A stretch of DNA of 64,000 nt from Drosophila miranda (lineage: Eukaryota > Arthropoda > Insecta > Diptera > Drosophilidae). A program made the position numbers and the translations under genes. The notes beneath the pieces are model-generated. The model had not been told where the DNA came from and searched no databases. It worked only from the letters and a program-made list of their open reading frames with translations. Below are positions 58,706 to 64,000 of the stretch, piece by piece (position 1 is the stretch's first letter; each line of letters opens with the position of its first letter). The stretch lies in NCBI RefSeq assembly GCF_003369915.1, contig NC_046673.1:12880001-12944000 (forward strand). Direction: 5' to 3'.

Positions 58706-59976
58706 ATAAAGGATGGAACAATATTTGCGAATCTTTGTTTATAATAGCTGACGTTTATGGATTTTACGGTGGTAAATAGAGCAAGAAAAAGCAGAAACCA
58801 AACGCGTTTTTAATTCGGCGATACATTTTAATAGTATATGTACATTCCAAAGAAGTTTTACGAAGGTTTTTTTGTTTGGCCACAAATGTGTGTGTGTGGT
58901 GCGTACATGCATATACATATGTACGATTGTTTTGTGTTATTGTTGCGTTCGAAATATCGGAATATGTACATAGAAACATACGTATAAATATTTAATTACT
59001 TTGTTTATGACAACATAATTCCGTCTTTGGCATTGAACAACTAAAGCAACAAGGATCTAGCCGAACATTTCAAGTACGACAATTGCATTAATTTTCTCAA
59101 TTTGAAACTTATTGGTAATGGAAATCACGATAATCTAGCAGTAAATATACAAACATACACCCCATATGTACACACACATATATATGTATGTAGTGCGCAC
59201 CTTCAGGCGATTGCATATGTATGTGCGTATGCATTCCGCATTATCTATATTGCCACCACGACATACAAAACAATATTAACTTCGATTTGTTCTAAAGGTG
59301 TTGGTATTTGTTGTATTTAGTGCGCTTAGTACGTATGTATGCTTCATTCAAACATTCACACAGATATGCGTATGTATGTGCATATGCAGATACATTGTAT
59401 AAGTGCCCCCGCGTCGCGAGACACTGAACGGAACACCAGATTGCCGACGTCCCATCCAGTACCGTACCGTCCGTTCCACACACACACACACAAAACATTG
59501 GGAGTATCGGCTGGAAAGTTCCGTAAGATTTGGGGTGACAGGAGAGGAGACAGATATTCAAAGACGAGAAATCTATCGAATCCCCTTCCCGGGGAACGGA
59601 ACTCTACGTCCGTCAGGCAGAAATGTGTATGTGCAAAGTTCAATCCACTGATATAGCCAGGACATGGCTGCAGAAATTCTCATCAGAATGGGCCGTGGGT
59701 GGGGGGTACTAAAAACTTGTCTCTAAATTATCTCGATCTCATACCCAAAGCCAAGCATATGCATGTACAACATTGCAATATACATACAATGTACGAATGC
59801 ACGCACTTGTAGTATCTCTAGATATACGTTCATATATGTACATATATATGGTTAGTGAATGCTAACCGGATTTTTGCACACACATTCGCCTAAAAAGAGA
59901 GATACATTAAATACGTATAAGTAAATAAATAATACTGTATACATTATATATAGTCTTATTTTAGCCGATTCACACA
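58706..59976. other. 5' region of the MTMR gene
   Basis: About 1.27 kb of 5' UTR/intron with many TATG/CACA microsatellite-like stretches. Short open frames on both strands (59.1-59.65 kb) have no family resemblance. Confidence 0.45.
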
Positions 59977-62900
59977 ATGTCAGATGGATCACCGCCTCCA
60001 TCGATTTGCTTTATACGCGCCGCCGAATCTTATCCAAAATCACAAATGGAGAAGGAAGACTCGCAGCTGTTTGTACCGTTTCCAGAACGTATGTGTGCCA
60101 AGAACAGAAAGTACTATAGCACATACATATACGACAAATTAACACACTTTTCGACATTCATTCTATTCAAACAGTTGCTGGCGAGTCAATCAAGTACCTA
60201 GGACGCACCGATGATGGTGTTCTGGCGCTGTCCAATTATCGCATATTTTTATCAAAAAAATCAACCGCATACGAGACTTATGTGCCCTTGGGCCTGATCG
60301 AGTCGGTGCAGGTGCGTGACCTGTTCCAGCTGATTGTCAATTGCAAGGATGCCAGCACAGTCAGGTGCTCCTTTCAGTCCGCCGAGCAATGCTCGGAGTG
60401 GCAGCGACGCATTCAGTTGCTAATCGGTGTACCTGTAACGCTGGAGACGCTCTTTGCCTTCCCCTTTTACTCGTGGACCTGTGACATAATTGGCTCAGCC
60501 AATGCCCCTGCCCAGGCGATTGGTAATGGCCATGGAAAAGAGCGCATTCCATTGCCAAATGGTTCTGGATTTGGATCTTGCGTGAAACCTCCTGCCTTAT
60601 TGAGTGAGAACTTTCCATCGGCCTGCGAGATCGTGTCGCAGGCGAACAGTCGCTTGCAGCGTGCCGTACGATACGAAAGTGATTTTAAGAACGAGGTGGC
60701 ACGCCTGGGCTTCGATCTGAAGGGCTCGTGGCGCATCTCGACAGCAAATGCCGACTTTAAGCTCTGTCCATCGTATCCGCCAAAGTTGCTTGTTCCTTGC
60801 TGCATCACCGACGAAATGCTACACAATGTGGCCAACTTCCGTGGCTCAAGGCGTCTGCCGGCCGTCGTCTGGCGGCATCAGAGGTCTGGGGCCATACTAG
60901 CACGCTGCAGCCAGCCGGAGGTCGGTTGGCTGGGCTGGCGGAATACCAAAGATGAGCAGCTACTGAAAGCCTTGGCCGATGCCTGTGCCTTTGACAGAGG
61001 CGAGCATAACAGGCGCCAGACACAACCCACAAAGACCCAAGCGCAGGCCCATGCCGCCGCCGCTGCCGCTGCCTCGAAGGACACAAACGGACAGTCAAAT
61101 AGCTCCGGCAATAGCTCACCATCGCTCGATGACTCCTCCTCGCATGAAGAGCTGGCCCTAGACGAAATACGAGTAAGTTTTTGCACTAAAACTTGTTGTA
61201 ATCCCAAAATCCTAAATCTTTATTCAATTTTCTTTGAATTTCAAGAAAATTCTCATTGTTGATGCACGAAGCTATACATCTGCCGTCACGAATCGTGCCC
61301 GCGGTGGCGGCTGTGAATGCATTGAGTATTATCCATGCGCCGAAATTGAATTCATGAGCTTGGGTAACATCCATGCCATTCGGAAGAGTTTTCATGCGGT
61401 CCGGCAGCTGTGCGCCTCATCTCCAGATGATCCCAAGTGAGTAGAAGTTTCTTCTCAGAAATTCCTGACAATTTAAAGGCAGAGAGTGGACAGGCGGTGA
61501 AACTGGGTGCCCGACTGTGAGATCTCATGCCCGCTCTGGCCGAATAGCCGAAGCGAAGAATATTCTGAGCTTCAGCGCAGCCAGGTGCCACCGAGGACGG
61601 GGAGTGAAGCAGTCTTGAACTTCTGGGAAGGCACCACTGGATACTCGGAGAGGGACTCTTTCGAGGGCCAGGACAGGCTCTTTATAGAGGCCTCCGAATG
61701 GCTAAAGAAATCTTCCTGATTAAAGGACAAAGAAATTAATTATATTCTGTTTTCCCAATTAACTTTTTCTAGCTGGTTTGGACAGTTGGAAAAGACCATG
61801 TGGATGCAGCATTTGTCGGGTCTACTGGGTGCAGCCATGACCGTTGTCCATACCATCGAAAAGAACGGACGACCCGTGCTAGTGCACTGTTCCGATGGTT
61901 GGGATCGTACGCCACAGATTGTGGCCACAGCGCAACTGTGTCTCGATCCATACTATCGAACTGTTGAGGTATGTCCCTCCTCAACTAAACCATTCCCAAA
62001 ACCACAATAATTAAACCCATATTTCCTTTGGATGAATAGGGTTTCCGTGTTCTGGTCGAACGTGAATGGTTAAATTTTGGTCACAAATTCGCCGATCGTT
62101 CGGGCAATGGCCCCAACTCTGATGAGGTGAACGAGCGTTGTCCCGTCTTTTTACAATGGCTGGATCTGGTGCACCAAATCCATAGACAGTATCCATGCAG
62201 CTTTGAATTCAGTATTGGCTACTTGGTAAGACGATTCCCAATGCCTTCTGCCTTCTGGTCTTCCCTTTATTAACTGATGTCCATTCTTTTTTCAGATAAA
62301 ACTAGCACAACACTCGCTATCCTGCCTGTTCGGCACTTTCCTGTGCAACTCGTTGAGGGAACGCATTGAGAATTCCGTTTTTGATCGTACGTTTTCAGTG
62401 TGGCCATTTTTAGCTGAAACTATGTATAGAAATCCACTCTATAAGCATGAGACTGAAAAGGTACGCTCTGGAGTCCCCTCCCCCCTCCTAAAGTCTGACT
62501 AACTCTATGCTTATCTTTCTCTGGGTTTGTTTTCAGGTTCTTTGGCCAGCGCACAGTGTGCGGTTTTTATATTTCTGGTCTGACGTTTATCTTGGTAGCT
62601 TAGGCAACAAAAATGGTACTGATCTTCCATTACTGAGTAATGAACGACAAAGTGCCCATAATGGTGAGTAAATCAACGACTAGAAAACAAAACACCCTCG
62701 TCCATTAAAAGAACATTCGTATGTTCTTATGGTAATGGTGTTCCATAGGGTTTCAATCTGGTTTTCATCGTATATCGGGCATATCGTTGGTACTTTTTTT
62801 TTCTTATGGATCTATCTTAAAACCTAGTACTAAGACAAGATAAACTTCTAGCTGGTGAAGACATCTTTTTCATACGAAAGTTATCCCATTTTTTAGACAA

Positions 62901-64000
62901 GGTCAATAAAATACCAGTTAAAAATCTAGAAAAATTACCCAAAGTATTTCGAAAGATTGCTAAAAATAGAACAGCTAGAAAAATTCTATAATGAAGTCAA
63001 ATATAATATTATGAAGGCTGTTGAAAAACGGATAATTATGCTGTGGATAATTATAGATAAAAACATGTGGATTGCACTGTAAGAGCTGTCCAATCGTACA
63101 ATGAAAAAATCAATACCATTCGACGTGAAACAGAGATATAAAACGACTTAATTCAAAAATAAAAAACTAAAATCTTGCAGGAAATATAACTAAAATTCGA
63201 TACAAAATCCGACAAAGGTTGTTGTTTTCATTGCTATATCAATACTCTGGTTTGTATTTTATCGAAAAAATACCAGTACCAGTCGGAGCCGATGATGAAT
63301 GTTTGTGTCATTCGCTTAGGGAAAATTTGCTAAAATATAACTAAAATTGGGATAAAAATTCAACAAAACGACATTACTCTAATCAATTAATATCCACCAT
63401 TTAGGTTCGTTGACAAAAACACGATCCTCTGAAGATCTTACAACAAATGAATTGGGACAGAGCACCATTTCGAGGAGATCGAGTGATCCCAATTTGACCG
63501 TAGAATCAATGTGAGTATTGTAAAGCAGCCGACACTCGAGCAGCAACTAATTGTACTACCCTTTACAGTGTTTCCGAGTGCGTTCTGAATGTGAATAGTA
63601 ACTCGATGTTTGATATACGATCGGAGGCAGACAGGAGGCAGTGTGTTAGTGCAAATAATGTCCATGATAATGTTAAAGACTCCAAAGAACCAGAGGTAAA
63701 GCGTAAGGAGGCCGAAGACGAGACAGATGCCAGTTGTTGCTCTACAAAGTGTACCTCCAAGCAGTTTAAAAACGACCAAAGTACAGCTTCTAACCGTGAT
63801 ATAATATTGGAAGCAGCAGCAGCATCACCAGCAGCGATAGTGCCAGAGCCCTCTCAGTCCCAAAACTCTGAAGCCGCAAACGCTGTCCATGCCCTATCGA
63901 ACGGTTAGCCCTATATGTTACAAATCTGTTCTTTCTCATTCTAAGAAATCTTTTGCTTCAATTTAGATCGAGAACAAGAAGAGAAAAGTGATACAAGCCG
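59977..64000 (+). CDS. CG3632: Myotubularin-related phosphatase of the MTMR3/MTMR4 type, partial (CG3632 orthologue)
   Basis: Exons 59977-60088, 60175-61172, 61246-61436, 61773-61968, 62040-62225, 62296-62460, 62537-62663, 63405-63510, 63569-63903 and 63967 onward, cut by the right edge; about 816 residues are visible. MTMR3/4 remove the 3-phosphate of PI3P and PI(3,5)P2 on endosomes and autophagosomes. A GRAM/PH-like domain lies at about residues 35-150 (KYLGRTDDGVLALSNYRIF). The phosphatase domain includes KILIVDARSYTSAVTNRARG. The active site CX5R is CSDGWDRTPQ with Cys ~473. GFRVLVEREWLNFGHKFADR follows. A Ser-rich tail carries TRSSEDLTTN and RRSSDPNL, matching the human MTMR3 linker. The C-terminal FYVE domain expected in this subfamily lies beyond the window. 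A 109-residue polar/Ala-rich insert (about 290-370) separates the domains. Confidence 0.92.
61437..61772 (+). other. MTMR intron 3 with an open, GC-rich frame
   Basis: This intron is less AT-rich than the others of this gene and contains a 70-codon frame (61507-61719) ending before the polypyrimidine tract. The frame has no recognisable domain. It may be an alternative terminal exon or chance. Confidence 0.3.
62664..63404 (+). other. MTMR intron 7
   Basis: A 741-bp AT-rich intron, by far the largest after the first exons. It holds one variant of the dispersed motif (ATTCGCTTAGGG at 63310). No exon is seen. Confidence 0.6.

Noticed and set aside
1-64000. Search for tRNA, rRNA, CRISPR or bacterial features.
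   Set aside because: No cloverleaf with conserved A/B boxes was noticed and the DNA is clearly eukaryotic; a tRNAscan run would be needed to exclude a divergent tRNA.

Overview
This window is nuclear DNA from a fruit fly. Every confident gene is a spliced, single-copy Drosophila gene with short GT-AG introns. Core promoters carry the fly motifs CGGTCACACTG (Ohler motif 1) and TATCGATA (DRE). The gene content matches the Drosophila X chromosome. The proteins differ clearly from the D. melanogaster versions I remember, so I infer another species, possibly of the obscura group; the species is not proven by the sequence.

Layout. 1-6.4 kb: a minus-strand Ty3/gypsy-type LTR retrotransposon cut by the left window edge (pol, gag, leader, primer-binding site, long LTR). 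6.75-7.5 kb: a dispersed repeat that ends in the flacc promoter. 7.7-11.75 kb: flacc (+), with a striking in-frame coding-like extension after its stop. 12.4-14.5 kb: a 5'-truncated LINE reverse transcriptase plus a 139-bp tandem repeat. 16.1-19.6 kb: MINDY-3 deubiquitinase (-). 20.1-21.2 kb: an intronless C2H2 zinc-finger gene (+). 21.2-30.2 kb: a noncoding stretch upstream of Pvf1, holding simple repeats and a pogo/Tigger-like relic. 30.2-34.4 kb: Pvf1 (+). 35.4-36.9 kb: a BTB-domain gene (-). 40.0-43.7 kb: eas ethanolamine kinase (+). 45.0-45.6 kb: UQCR-14 (+). 45.8-46.8 kb: a GOT1-like membrane protein gene (-). 47.9-52.6 kb: caz, the FUS/TAF15 homologue (+). 53.9-56.1 kb: an ERp44-like thioredoxin-fold gene (-). 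56.2-58.7 kb: a dense cluster of promoter-bearing repeats. 60.0-64.0 kb: an MTMR3/4-type myotubularin (+), running off the right edge.

The genes are unrelated housekeeping, signalling and RNA-processing genes, each with its own promoter; there is no operon-like cooperation. Neighbouring pairs are divergent (MINDY-3/zinc finger, BTB/eas, GOT1/caz, ERp44/MTMR) or convergent (UQCR-14/GOT1, caz/ERp44).

The most interesting structure is a pair of ~750-790 bp inverted repeats 49 kb apart. Each ends exactly in a core promoter: flacc reading right and the ERp44 gene reading left. Related fragments lie upstream of MTMR and caz. This could be a promoter-carrying repeat family, or the inverted duplication left by an inversion. 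The second most interesting is the open frame after the flacc UGA. Exon joins were inferred by reading splice sites and remembered family alignments, not by transcript data.
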